From Pseudomonadales bacterium (lineage in GTDB: Bacteria > Pseudomonadota > Gammaproteobacteria > Pseudomonadales > Pseudohongiellaceae), in contig WLWQ01000001.1 of NCBI GenBank assembly GCA_012103535.1, positions 372,001-436,000 of the forward strand: a stretch of 64,000 nt of DNA. Direction: 5' to 3'. Position numbers and translations under genes: made by a program. The notes beneath the pieces were generated by a model that searched no databases, was not told the DNA's origin, and worked only from the letters and a program-made list of their open reading frames with translations. Below are positions 17,909 to 26,938 of this stretch, in pieces. Positions within the stretch are counted from its first letter, which is position 1. Each line of letters starts with the position of its first letter.

Positions 17909-18265
17909 TTACTAACTTTATGTGAATTCTCATGCTGAAAATTTGATCAAGCCTATACTGCTGACCCAGGCAGCGCACATATATAAGGGCAAGATTCCAA
18001 TCGGTCAAGTTTTCTCTTAAAAAAAAGTGTAGAGCATTTCTCAAAAATTATTACTTATTCGCAGTTCCAGATCTTGATCTGTCTGTATTTTTGCCAGGCT
18101 GGCGGCATTGGAAATAATTAGGTGAAGGGCACACCAACCCTGGAGTTTGGAATAGAATTCTCTCCCTAAAACATTTGTTCCAGGACGCTGCTAATCAGTG
18201 CTACTTGGCACCTATTAATTAAATTGGATTAATTACTCAGAAAATTGAGAAATGAAATTATAGAG
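17909..18265. other. 357-base intergenic stretch between ilvE and topA
   Basis: Both flanking genes are on the minus strand. It holds the likely topA promoter at 17980-18008 and its leader. The rest (about 18010-18265) shows no open frame of note; a small hairpin GTGC/GCAC at about 18199-18212 and AT-rich sequence follow the ilvE stop, without a convincing U tract. I see no tRNA or known small-RNA fold in it. Confidence 0.6.
17980..18008 (-). promoter_or_regulatory. Likely topA promoter
   Basis: Read on the minus strand: TTGACC (18003-18008), a 17-base spacer and TATATA (17980-17985). Transcription would start near 17973, about 65 bases before the topA ATG. Match to the sigma-70 consensus is good; topA is commonly supercoiling-sensitive. 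Confidence 0.6.
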
Positions 18266-19312
18266 CTAAATTTCGATTTCGTGCAGCCAGTCGAAATTGT
18301 CAGAGATTTCACCTTTTTGTATGCCTACTAAAAGGTCATAGAGCTTCTGCATAATTGGGCCAACTGTTTGACCATCCTGATAGATGTTATGCCAATCATC
18401 ATCGAACCAAATTTTTCCAACCGGCGATAGAACCGCTGCTGTTCCGCAAGCGCCTGCCTCATCGAAATTAGCAAACTCGGCGCGCAAATCGATAGGTCTT
18501 TCTTCTGTTTCCATGTTTAGACTTTTTGCAGCCAGCTCCATGATTGAGCGTCGAGTTATACTCGGCAGTATGGCGTTAGAAGCTGGCGTAAGCAGCTTTC
18601 CATCCTTGGAAGCGATGATTATATTTGCGGAACCTGCTTCATCTATATAGCGATGCTCCGCTGCATCGAGATAGAGTGCTTCGTTCGCACCCAGCTCTTT
18701 TGCTTTGCGTGTTGCCAACAAGCCTCCGGCATAATTCGCCCCGGCTTTAAAACTACCCGTACCATTGGGGGCAGCTCGATCTATTTCCGATACGGCCAGG
18801 CTGATAACGGCTAACCCTGCTTCCTTATAGTAAGGACCTACGGGAGAGACAAAGACACGAAACTCATATTCCGGAGCGGGATTTAGCCCTAAATTCTCAC
18901 CCACTCCAATTAGCATTGGCCTTATATATAAAGAAGCACCAGAACCGTAAGGAGGAATCCATGCATAATTGGCACGCACAGTTTCTTCGATTGCATTAAG
19001 GAACAGCGCTTCTGGTACCTCAGGCATTAGCAATCGCGGTGCGGTGCGATTCATTCGCTCACAGTTTAGTTTCGGCCTGAACAGGAGTACTCGGCCATCT
19101 TCAGCAGTCTGGGCCTTCATGCCTTCAAAACATTGCTGGGCATAATGCAAGGAAGGCGCACCTTCATGAATTGAGATATTTTCATCACTCACTAACTGAC
19201 CTTCGCCCCACTCTCCATTCTCATGAAAAGCAGTAAAGCGATAATCAGTCTTGACGTACTGAAATCCCAGTTCAGCCCAATTAAGTGCTTTCTTATTCAC
19301 TTTTGCGTCCAA
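18266..19312 (-). CDS. ilvE: Branched-chain amino acid aminotransferase (BCAT type II)
   Basis: PLP fold-type IV enzyme that interconverts leucine, isoleucine and valine with their 2-keto acids. The 348 residues and N-terminal extension fit the type II group (like mitochondrial BCAT) rather than the 309-residue E. coli IlvE. Signatures: HYAQQCFEGMKA, RPKLNCERMNRTA, NGTGSFKAGANYAGGL with the PLP lysine, and EAGSANIIIASKDG. Possible promoter on the minus strand: TAGATA-17-GATAAT about 75 bases upstream of the start. It works with the leuC/leuD products further on in leucine synthesis. Confidence 0.93.
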   Translation of the reverse strand: MDAKVNKKALNWAELGFQYVKTDYRFTAFHENGEWGEGQLVSDENISIHEGAPSLHYAQQCFEGMKAQTAEDGRVLLFRPKLNCERMNRTAPRLLMPEVPEALFLNAIEETVRANYAWIPPYGSGASLYIRPMLIGVGENLGLNPAPEYEFRVFVSPVGPYYKEAGLAVISLAVSEIDRAAPNGTGSFKAGANYAGGLLATRKAKELGANEALYLDAAEHRYIDEAGSANIIIASKDGKLLTPASNAILPSITRRSIMELAAKSLNMETEERPIDLRAEFANFDEAGACGTAAVLSPVGKIWFDDDWHNIYQDGQTVGPIMQKLYDLLVGIQKGEISDNFDWLHEIEI

Positions 19313-19439
19313 TGTTTTGCCTTCCGTTCCCGCGCGCAGCCGTATTATCCGGTATAAACCCGGTAATATCTAGGCAGGATATGGCAGGAAAAAGTTCCAT
19401 GGGATAGACTCTGGCGCGTTTATTAGCAATGACTTCACC

Positions 19440-20234
19440 ATGCAGTTAATCGATATCGGCGCCAATCTTACTCACCAATCATTTGAAAATAATTTCGAAC
19501 AAGTGGTTGCAAATGCCCGTGCTGCAAATCTTCGCCATATCATTTTAACTGGCACCGATTTACCCAGCAGCGAAGCGGCGCAACTCTTGGCAACTGAACA
19601 GCCTGAGTTTTTTAGCAGTACTGTCGGCTTTCATCCTCACATTGCCGAATCGGTAAAAAAAGTGCATCTCGACACTGCAAAAAAATTAACTACCGCTAAA
19701 TCTGTCGTTGCCATCGGTGAAACTGGATTGGACTTTAATCGCAACTTCTCACCGAAAGAAGATCAACTAAAGATTTTTGAACATCACCTGCAACTTGCAA
19801 GCGAAATTCAAAAGCCAGTGTTCTTACATCAGCGCGATGCTCACGAAGATTTTCTGAATCTTTTAAAAAAATACCGCGCAAAAATTGTTGGTGGTGTCGT
19901 GCATTGTTTTACTGATACTGAAGAAGCGCTACGAGACTATTTGGAGCTGGACATGTACATCGGTGTTACTGGTTGGGTATGCGATGAAAGAAGAGGACAG
20001 GATTTGCAAAAGGCAGTAGGGATAATTCCAAGCGATAGGCTACTCATAGAGACTGATTCGCCCTATTTATTACCGCGCAGTCTTAAACCCAAGCCAAAAT
20101 CCCGCCGCAACGAACCAGCCCACCTAATTGAAGTCGCAAAAGCTATAGCACTCCATAGCGGCCGTTCCCTGGAAGAAGTCGCCCAGTCCACCACAGACAA
20201 CGCAATTCGGCTGTTTCAGCTACCAATTTTGTAA
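19440..20234 (+). CDS. tatD: TatD family metal-dependent DNase
   Basis: TIM-barrel hydrolase, 264 residues, very close to E. coli TatD, a 3'-5' exonuclease linked to repair of oxidised DNA. The N-terminus reads LIDIGANLTHQSFENN, lacking the HxH of YcfH-type relatives just as E. coli TatD does. Metal and active-site residues are in AIGETGLDFNRNFSP, FLHQRDAHEDFL, VVHCFTDT and LIETDSPYLLPR. Despite the name it is not part of Tat export. Single-gene unit on the plus strand, divergent from ilvE. Confidence 0.95.
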   Translation: MQLIDIGANLTHQSFENNFEQVVANARAANLRHIILTGTDLPSSEAAQLLATEQPEFFSSTVGFHPHIAESVKKVHLDTAKKLTTAKSVVAIGETGLDFNRNFSPKEDQLKIFEHHLQLASEIQKPVFLHQRDAHEDFLNLLKKYRAKIVGGVVHCFTDTEEALRDYLELDMYIGVTGWVCDERRGQDLQKAVGIIPSDRLLIETDSPYLLPRSLKPKPKSRRNEPAHLIEVAKAIALHSGRSLEEVAQSTTDNAIRLFQLPIL

Positions 20235-20235
20235 T

Positions 20236-20260
20236 AAAAGCGTAAAAACGCGCTCTTTTT
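20236..20260 (+). terminator. Possible terminator after tatD
   Basis: Short stem GCGT/ACGC (20240-20243 with 20248-20251) with an AAAA loop, then GCTCTTTTT. The stem is only 4-5 base pairs, so efficiency is doubtful, but the position right after the tatD stop fits. Confidence 0.45.
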
Positions 20261-20301
20261 CACATTCTTCTGCGGTTATTGCCATCTTTTTTGTTGATTT
20301 A

Positions 20302-20330
20302 TTAACCATTTACCGGGTTTTTGCTATATT
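20302..20330 (+). promoter_or_regulatory. Likely promoter of the VanY-like peptidase gene
   Basis: TTAACC (20302-20307), a 17-base spacer and TATATT (20325-20330), about 45 bases before the TTG start. The -10 matches at five of six bases, the -35 at four. Confidence 0.5.
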
Positions 20331-20375
20331 TTAGGCAACCTTAGTGTGTCGCCGAATTGAGCGATAGGAAGGATC

Positions 20376-21380
20376 TTGAATAAAAGGGCATTTCTTGAAG
20401 GGTTTTTCACCGCCAGCACCGTTGCTTTTGGCGGGCACTTCATGTGGCAGCGAGTCAGCCAGCAAGACTCGCTCATCGCCCCAGCTGCGCCCATCGCTCG
20501 TGAATCAAGTACACCAACTACGCAAAAGCCAGATGCTTTCGAACTCACTCCAGTGGAGCTGGAAGCCACACAGCCAATTCAGGGCATTCCTACCCCTGCC
20601 CCAGTAACCGAAGTCGTTAGTTCAAGTAACGACATAAACATTGAAAGTCTAAGCGACGATGAAGTCGATAGCTATTTACGCAAGATTAGAAATTTTGATG
20701 CGATTTTTGCCAGCGATATTTATCTAGATCCACGCTATGAAAGTATGCTGATAAACACGGCCGCACATATGAGCCGAGTAGAATCCTACATCGGCCATGG
20801 TAATTTCAACCTGATGAGTTTTGATGAAATGCTACAGAGTGGTCGAAACTTTTCTTACATCGGCGCTTTCGGCCCTGAAGAATTAAATTTCCTGGAAGAA
20901 GTCTTTTTTGCTAATCCGAGTCGTTACGGATTTTTTGGAAAGAAAATCAGTCGCGAGATAACGGAGTCGATAGCCCGCAATGAAGTTGCAAAGATTGAAG
21001 ATAGCGGACATTTTTTGTTGCGAGGTGAATCACTAAAACTTTATGACCAAATTAAAAATGATGTCGGCGATGAAGTTATTTTAACTTCTGGTGTGCGTTC
21101 AATCGTTAAACAAATGCACTTATTTTTAGCTAAAACTATCGAAGCAAATGGAAACTTATCTCGTGCTTCTCGATCCTTAGCGCCCCCAGGACATTCCTAT
21201 CATGGTGTCGGAGATTTCGATATCGGTAAAATTGGCTTGGGTGAAAGAAACTTCACCGCTGATTTTTCTACTACAGAAGAATACAAAAGGATTGCCGGAT
21301 TGGGCTATGTGGATATTCGTTATCCGACAGACAATTTGTTTGGTGTTCGCTTTGAGCCCTGGCACATTAAAATAAGCTAA
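20376..21380 (+). CDS. VanY-like D-alanyl-D-alanine carboxypeptidase (peptidase M15), exported
   Basis: Zinc peptidase of 334 residues expected to trim peptidoglycan stem peptides in the periplasm. It starts at a TTG behind AGGAAGGAT. The N-terminus MNKRAFLEGFFTASTVAFGG resembles a twin-arginine signal with KR in place of RR (KRAFL). A long linker follows, then the M15 domain in the last 130 residues: LTSGVRSIVKQMHLF, SYHGVGDFDIG with the first zinc His and Asp, and FEPWHIKIS with the second His at the extreme C-terminus. The final 14 bases overlap the convergent thioredoxin-fold gene. Substrate is inferred from the family. Confidence 0.82.
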   Translation: MNKRAFLEGFFTASTVAFGGHFMWQRVSQQDSLIAPAAPIARESSTPTTQKPDAFELTPVELEATQPIQGIPTPAPVTEVVSSSNDINIESLSDDEVDSYLRKIRNFDAIFASDIYLDPRYESMLINTAAHMSRVESYIGHGNFNLMSFDEMLQSGRNFSYIGAFGPEELNFLEEVFFANPSRYGFFGKKISREITESIARNEVAKIEDSGHFLLRGESLKLYDQIKNDVGDEVILTSGVRSIVKQMHLFLAKTIEANGNLSRASRSLAPPGHSYHGVGDFDIGKIGLGERNFTADFSTTEEYKRIAGLGYVDIRYPTDNLFGVRFEPWHIKIS

Positions 21381-21600
21381 GTAAATCCTCCAGCTGAAAA
21401 GGCCAGCCAAGCTCCTCCTCCGATGTCTTATTCTTCACTACCGGAATTTTAATTCCATACAATTCAACCAAGGCTTCATCTGTACTGATGTCTATAGATT
21501 CCAAGAAAAAGGATTGCGACTTCTGCAATTCAAAGAGCATTTGCTCTGCAAATTCACACAGATGACAACCATCGGTGGTGTAGAGAATCAAAGTTTTCAT
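21367..21600 (-). CDS. Glutaredoxin-like (DUF836) thioredoxin-fold protein
   Basis: Small thiol protein of 77 residues. The start chosen is the ATG at 21598-21600 (MKTLILYTTDGCHLC), which puts the first beta strand at the N-terminus as in the family; a start at 21630 would add ten unlikely residues. The redox motif is CHLC, as in the DUF836/YccA-like glutaredoxin group, and the cis-proline is in GIKIPVV. It may donate electrons or handle a metal; no partner is evident. It shares 14 bases with the end of the convergent peptidase gene and lies 33 bases after the DUF2835 gene. Confidence 0.8.
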   Translation of the reverse strand: MKTLILYTTDGCHLCEFAEQMLFELQKSQSFFLESIDISTDEALVELYGIKIPVVKNKTSEEELGWPFQLEDLLSLF

Positions 21601-21633
21601 GGAAGCGAAGAATGTCAGGACCCACAACAAGAA

Positions 21634-21855
21634 TCAATCGATTCGTTTGACTCCAATTAATCGATTCTGTTTATCGAAGTGTAGATCAAATGAGCCAGAG
21701 ACTCCTTCGTGAGTTACAAATTCACGCAAGGCAGAACCCGGAAACTGCACGCTTAAGCCGCCTTCAGCCATCGCATAAACGTCCCGCGCATGACCGGCGT
21801 ACAGTGCAATGTAGCGCTCAGCAGGGATTTCCAATTCGACTCTTAACTTTGCCAC
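21634..21855 (-). CDS. DUF2835 family protein
   Basis: Conserved hypothetical protein of 73 residues, all of it the DUF2835 domain: EIPAERYIALYAGHARDVYA, then VQFPGSALREFVTHEGVSG and a C-terminal beta strand. Small and soluble, with the look of a beta-rich regulatory domain. It lies 20 bases after gdhB and upstream of the glutaredoxin-like gene, so it probably sits on the gdhB transcript. Function is unknown. Confidence 0.85.
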   Translation of the reverse strand: MAKLRVELEIPAERYIALYAGHARDVYAMAEGGLSVQFPGSALREFVTHEGVSGSFDLHFDKQNRLIGVKRID

Positions 21856-21875
21856 TTTTTCGCCACTATGGAATC

Positions 21876-24800
21876 TTAGTTTTTATGCGCGGTTGTCTGA
21901 GCCAGATTTAACAGCTCCCTGAGAGCCACAGAAAACATGGAATAGTCAGGCTGGGTTTCTGCCTGTAACTGCGTCAACATCTTACCGGCTCGGCTTAACG
22001 CTTCTTGATTGGCACTGACCCAACCATTCACCATGGTTTTCGCATTCGATGAACTCTGTTTAGCGCTAACAACGTTGTACGTAAGTGCCCGCTGCTGCCA
22101 GGCAAGATCATCCAAATAGGTTTCTCGAGCCAACGCCTGCCAGTAGTTAGCCACTGGCAGTTGATTGATAATCTTGCCTAACCAGTTAAGCTGAAGTTGC
22201 TCTCCAACGGAATAATAAATATCAACAACAGTTGCCAACTTTTCACCGCTGTTGCTGCTTATTTCGATAAAACTCGTGGCTGAAAATAAGAAATCACAAC
22301 GGCATATCTCGGTAGCGAGCTCAGGCGGCACATTATGACTTGCCAAATGCTCCATCTTGTCTTCAAACATCTGCTTAAAGTCGGGCGGAAGTTTACCCGG
22401 CAGCATTCTTCGGCACTGATTTACCTTTTGGGTAAAGAATGCAACTTCAGTTTCGAAGCAGAGCTTTGATCTGCGATTACGCAACAGCCAGCGAGTAACG
22501 CGCCGCATTAGTCGAATCAGGCGAGACATCATCTCGGCCTGAATACCTGCGTCAATTGTATAATCCAGGGATTCAATCTGTTTCCAGCTTTGCTCTATCT
22601 GAAAAATATCCTTGGCTATGACTGCCGCCTTAATAACTTCACCAATAGTACTGCCGGTAGAATCCACCATACGATAAATAAAGCTTGGCCCGAGCAAATT
22701 CACTACCGAGTTTGCTAGTTGCGTTGCAATTATTTCCTTACGTAATGGATGCTCATGAATAGTTTGCTTATAGGTTCTGACTAGCTTTTCCGGAAACGCG
22801 CTGTACAAATAGGGCAACAGATAATTTTCGTCGATGTAATCAATATCGTTGAGTTGCGCCTTTAAGTGCATCTTCATATAGGAAGTCACTACAGAGATTT
22901 CTGGGCGAGTCAGGTATTGTTCTTTCGCGGTGCGTTCTTCCAGCTCGTCTTCACTCGGCAGAAACTCCAGAGCTCTATCCAGTCCGGCATTGTTTTCCAA
23001 GTAGCCAATCAGGTCGGCGTACTCTTTATTACGAATCTCCATTTGAGTAAAAGCAACACCGATCGCCTGAACCTGACTGTAATTATTGGCCAGCACCAGT
23101 TCTGAAACATCGTCGGTCATGGATTCAAGAAGTTTATTGCGGCGCGGAGTCGTTAAGCGTTTGTCCGCCAGTACCTTGTTCAGCAAAATTTTGATATTGA
23201 CTTCATGGTCTGAACAATCAACACCTGCCGAGTTATCTATAAAATCTGTGAGGGATACACCTTGATGTAATCCGAATTCCACTCGAGCCGCCTGCGTTAA
23301 TCCAAGATTGCCACCTTCACCAATTGCTCTACAGCGAAGATCAGCGCCATTGACTCGCAATATGTCATTGGCTTTGTCGCCAACATCACTATGACTTTCC
23401 GTGGTCGCTTTAATGTAGGTACCAATCCCGCCATTCCAAATCAGATCGACAGGGCTGGAAAGTAACAGGCTGATCAATTTATCTGGAGTGACAGAATCTT
23501 GCTCGATAGCAAAGCGGGCTTTCATTTCTGGACTTACAACGATTGATTTCGCCTTGCGAGAAAATACACCGCCACCTTTGGAAATTAATTTCGAATTGTA
23601 ATCGGCCCAGCTCGACCTGGGTTTCTTAAAGAGACGATTTCGCTCTTGAAAACTGCGAGCGGATTTCGGGTTCGGATCGACAAAGATATGGAGATGATTA
23701 AATGCAGCCACTAAACAGATATGCTTGGAAAGTAACATGCCGTTACCGAACACGTCACCTGACATATCGCCAATACCCACCACGGAGAAGTCTTGCTCCT
23801 GAACATTGACTCCTATTTCGCGAAAATGACGCTGGACCGAAACCCAGGCACCTTTAGCAGTTATCCCCATTGCCTTGTGGTCGTAGCCATTACTACCGCC
23901 AGAGGCGAATCCATCGCCAAGCCAAAAACCGTATTGATCAGCGATCCCATTAGCGATATCTGAAAATGTTGCCGTGCCTTTATCCGCTGCAACTACTAAA
24001 TAAGGATCATCTTCGTCACGCCGCACTACTTCGACTGGAGGAACTAATTTTAAGTCAACAATGTTATCGGTAATGTCTAATAACCCACTTATAAAGGTTT
24101 TATAGCTCGCCACGCCAAGTTGCATAAAAGATTCGCGATCAGGCGCAGACTCTTTAACATAGAATCCGCCTTTCGCTCCAACCGGAACAATGACTGAGTT
24201 TTTTACCTGTTGTGCCTTAACCAGGCCTAGCACTTCGGTGCGATAGTCTTCACTTCTGTCTGACCAGCGTAATCCTCCACGGGCAACTCGACCACCACGC
24301 AGATGCACACCTTCAACTTTTCGTGAAAATACAAAGATCTCGAATTTGGGTTTGGGCAATGGAATGCCATCGATATTTTCGGGGCTGAACTTAAAGGAAA
24401 AGTAATCCTTTATCTGCCCGCTACTGTCTTTTTGAAAATAGTTTGTTCGTAGCGTCGCATCAATCAGATTTAGATAGCCGCGCAGTACACTGTCCTCAGC
24501 AAGGTTAGCTACATTGTCGATGGTAGAGAGTATACTTTTCTTAGTCGAAGCTGATTGTTTTCGAGCCGCTGCAGTAGCTTTCGGATCGAACAAACCATAA
24601 AAATACTGAACCAGTTGTTTGGCAATGTGTTTATGCTCTGAGAGGGTTTCGGCAATAAACTGCGGTGTGTAACCAAACTGAATCTGTTTTAAATAAGCAG
24701 CATAGGCGCGTAACAACGCCGAATCTCTCCAATTGATTCCAGCAGTAACTACCAATGCATTAAAGCTGTCATCATCTATTTTCTGTAACCAGATTGCATT

Positions 24801-26729
24801 AAAGGCTTCTTCGAAATTTTGCTTGAGCACAGCTGTAAACTTTCCCACACCTGAATTCTTTTTATAAAGCGAAAAATCATGCAGCCAAACTTCATTCTCG
24901 CATTCCGGTTCGAGTTTGAATGCTTTCTCGCTAATTATATTCAGGCCCAGGTTTTCCAAAATTGGAGCGACGTCTGACAAGAGAAGCTGATGCTGGTAAC
25001 TAAAAATTTTGAAACTAAGTTCTGCTCCAACTTCGGAGGAACTAGTATCCAAATCCAAGGCGAGATTCTTATTGGCAACCACATTGTCGATGCGAGCAAT
25101 GTCTTTAACAGCCTCTTCGGCGCTATAAGCTTCCTTATAGCCTGGCGAATAACAGTCCGCATAAATTTCATGCAAGCGCTCGGCTTCCTGGTCAAGATAA
25201 CGCCGCTGCAAGGCCTCAAGGAAATAATCCTCCCAAGGGGTAATGACTGAAACCATCTTGGCATTCAATGCCGCAAGATCGAATTTAACCTTGTGGATAT
25301 TTGGCACTCTTAGAATGAAATGAATTCTAGCCAGGGTGGATTCGGAGAAATAAGTAGTGAACTCTACTTCCTCGCCTTGTAACTCTTTTTCCAAGAAGTC
25401 CTGAATACCAATGCGAACTTTGGTGTTGTAAATATCTCTCGGAATGTAAGCCAGACAGGAAAAGAATTTGCCATAGGAGTCTCTGCGTATGAATAGCTTA
25501 CTGGTTCGAGTCTCCTGGATTTGAGTTATTTCCAGGGCTGTATTAAACAGTTGATCCTTGCTTATTTGAAATAGCTCATCCCGCGGAAAGACATTTATGA
25601 CCTGTAGCAAATCCTTAATGCTATGGCCATTCGGTGCAAAGCCGGATTGGTCTAGCACAGCATTTACCTTTTTGCGCACCAGCGGTATGTCCAGGGCGGC
25701 TCGGTAATATACTGAGGAGGTATAGAGACCGACAAAACGATGCTCTACTGCAACATTGCCCTTGTCATCAAACTCTTTAACGATGACATAGTCATAGTAG
25801 GCGGGTCGGTGAATCTTCGAACGTGTCGCTGATTTTGCAAAACTACAAATTGTCTTCTTTAGGATTAAGTCGCCAGTACCCTTGGGTAAATTTTTAAGGG
25901 CCGCCCGAGCTTTCAAACCAGATTTGTATTTTGAAATTCCCAGCAGAGATTTCTTCTGCAGCTCGATTAGCGCGCCACTCTTAGGCTTCTTGACCTTGTA
26001 TTCTTCATAACCCAGGAAGGTAAAATGATTATCCACGAGCCAGGAAAGGAATTCGCTGGACTCTTTGATTTCTGCATTGGTAACTGGCAGATTCTTCCCA
26101 CTACCAAGTAACGACTCCCGCACGTCAACCGCTTTCTTACACATTGCTTGGTAATCCTTAACAGCAATGGCAACGTGTTTGAGAGTGTCTCGAATTTCTT
26201 TCTCGATGACTCGACACTGGGCATCATTGATAAAAGCACAATTGATGCAGCTGACTGCTTCACCGGTATAGCCTGCAAGTTTAGCGGTGGAAATGTTTTT
26301 CAGTTTACCCGCCGTTGTTCTGCCTTTTCCAACACGATCTACCTGAAAGACAGCATTATTCACATTGCGAATAATGACACCGGTGCGATTTAAACTTTGG
26401 CGAATCGAATCCACCAGAAAGGGCATATCATCGACAAGGATATAAATGCTGGTTCCAGTCTGTCGACTTTCAACTTTATCCAGTTTGCGCTGGATGAATT
26501 GAACTTTAGGCGAGTTTAGTTTGCGAACTTGAACAAATTTCCATGCATCGACTAAGGAATCATAGATTTCTTGCTCGGTAAATTTTCCCAACTCTGATCT
26601 GGATGAGCTGGCAAAGAACTGTTTCGCGAACAAGCCAATCTTGTCGGCCTTAGCCTTGGAAAAATTCTTCTTTATTTTCTGATAAATCGGGACCAGCAAG
26701 ACACTGTCCACATTCGGTTGTATGCTCAT
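21876..26729 (-). CDS. gdhB: NAD-specific glutamate dehydrogenase, large 180-kDa type
   Basis: Very large NAD-dependent glutamate dehydrogenase (1617 residues; the class is around 1600) that oxidises glutamate to 2-oxoglutarate and ammonia, mainly in catabolism. Regulatory ACT-like regions occupy the N-terminal half (IYILVDDMPFLVDSIRQSL near 90-115). The catalytic region lies in the middle: GVHLRGGRVARGGLRWSDR and VPVGAKGGFYVK, then VVGIGDMSGDVFGNGMLLS in the dinucleotide-binding part and LIWNGGIGTYIKA. A good ribosome binding site (AAAAAGGGG) precedes the ATG. Divergent from the MoxR operon; a promoter with an inverted repeat lies upstream. The symbol follows Pseudomonas usage. Confidence 0.95.
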   Translation of the reverse strand: MSIQPNVDSVLLVPIYQKIKKNFSKAKADKIGLFAKQFFASSSRSELGKFTEQEIYDSLVDAWKFVQVRKLNSPKVQFIQRKLDKVESRQTGTSIYILVDDMPFLVDSIRQSLNRTGVIIRNVNNAVFQVDRVGKGRTTAGKLKNISTAKLAGYTGEAVSCINCAFINDAQCRVIEKEIRDTLKHVAIAVKDYQAMCKKAVDVRESLLGSGKNLPVTNAEIKESSEFLSWLVDNHFTFLGYEEYKVKKPKSGALIELQKKSLLGISKYKSGLKARAALKNLPKGTGDLILKKTICSFAKSATRSKIHRPAYYDYVIVKEFDDKGNVAVEHRFVGLYTSSVYYRAALDIPLVRKKVNAVLDQSGFAPNGHSIKDLLQVINVFPRDELFQISKDQLFNTALEITQIQETRTSKLFIRRDSYGKFFSCLAYIPRDIYNTKVRIGIQDFLEKELQGEEVEFTTYFSESTLARIHFILRVPNIHKVKFDLAALNAKMVSVITPWEDYFLEALQRRYLDQEAERLHEIYADCYSPGYKEAYSAEEAVKDIARIDNVVANKNLALDLDTSSSEVGAELSFKIFSYQHQLLLSDVAPILENLGLNIISEKAFKLEPECENEVWLHDFSLYKKNSGVGKFTAVLKQNFEEAFNAIWLQKIDDDSFNALVVTAGINWRDSALLRAYAAYLKQIQFGYTPQFIAETLSEHKHIAKQLVQYFYGLFDPKATAAARKQSASTKKSILSTIDNVANLAEDSVLRGYLNLIDATLRTNYFQKDSSGQIKDYFSFKFSPENIDGIPLPKPKFEIFVFSRKVEGVHLRGGRVARGGLRWSDRSEDYRTEVLGLVKAQQVKNSVIVPVGAKGGFYVKESAPDRESFMQLGVASYKTFISGLLDITDNIVDLKLVPPVEVVRRDEDDPYLVVAADKGTATFSDIANGIADQYGFWLGDGFASGGSNGYDHKAMGITAKGAWVSVQRHFREIGVNVQEQDFSVVGIGDMSGDVFGNGMLLSKHICLVAAFNHLHIFVDPNPKSARSFQERNRLFKKPRSSWADYNSKLISKGGGVFSRKAKSIVVSPEMKARFAIEQDSVTPDKLISLLLSSPVDLIWNGGIGTYIKATTESHSDVGDKANDILRVNGADLRCRAIGEGGNLGLTQAARVEFGLHQGVSLTDFIDNSAGVDCSDHEVNIKILLNKVLADKRLTTPRRNKLLESMTDDVSELVLANNYSQVQAIGVAFTQMEIRNKEYADLIGYLENNAGLDRALEFLPSEDELEERTAKEQYLTRPEISVVTSYMKMHLKAQLNDIDYIDENYLLPYLYSAFPEKLVRTYKQTIHEHPLRKEIIATQLANSVVNLLGPSFIYRMVDSTGSTIGEVIKAAVIAKDIFQIEQSWKQIESLDYTIDAGIQAEMMSRLIRLMRRVTRWLLRNRRSKLCFETEVAFFTQKVNQCRRMLPGKLPPDFKQMFEDKMEHLASHNVPPELATEICRCDFLFSATSFIEISSNSGEKLATVVDIYYSVGEQLQLNWLGKIINQLPVANYWQALARETYLDDLAWQQRALTYNVVSAKQSSSNAKTMVNGWVSANQEALSRAGKMLTQLQAETQPDYSMFSVALRELLNLAQTTAHKN

Positions 26730-26784
26730 GGAATCACCCCTTTTTAGCCCGACAAGAAGAGTATTTAAAGCGGATGTTGTAGTG

Positions 26785-26814
26785 GTAATATTGGCTCATG
26801 TAGGCCAATGACAA
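26785..26814 (-). promoter_or_regulatory. Likely gdhB promoter with an inverted repeat in the spacer
   Basis: Read on the minus strand: TTGTCA (26809-26814), an 18-base spacer and TATTAC (26785-26790). The spacer itself is TTGGC-N8-GCCAA (26791-26808), an inverted repeat that fills it exactly. This layout would suit a regulator that binds between the two promoter elements. The promoter assignment is by eye. Confidence 0.45.
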
Positions 26815-26938
26815 AACCGGCTACATCCCTTAAGTTCCGCTACATTCCGATACAATCTTCGCCTAGACATCCCTCATAAAACGTTTACAATCCCTGACTT
26901 CGCGCTAAGTGCTCCATCGACTATAGAGAATTATTAAT

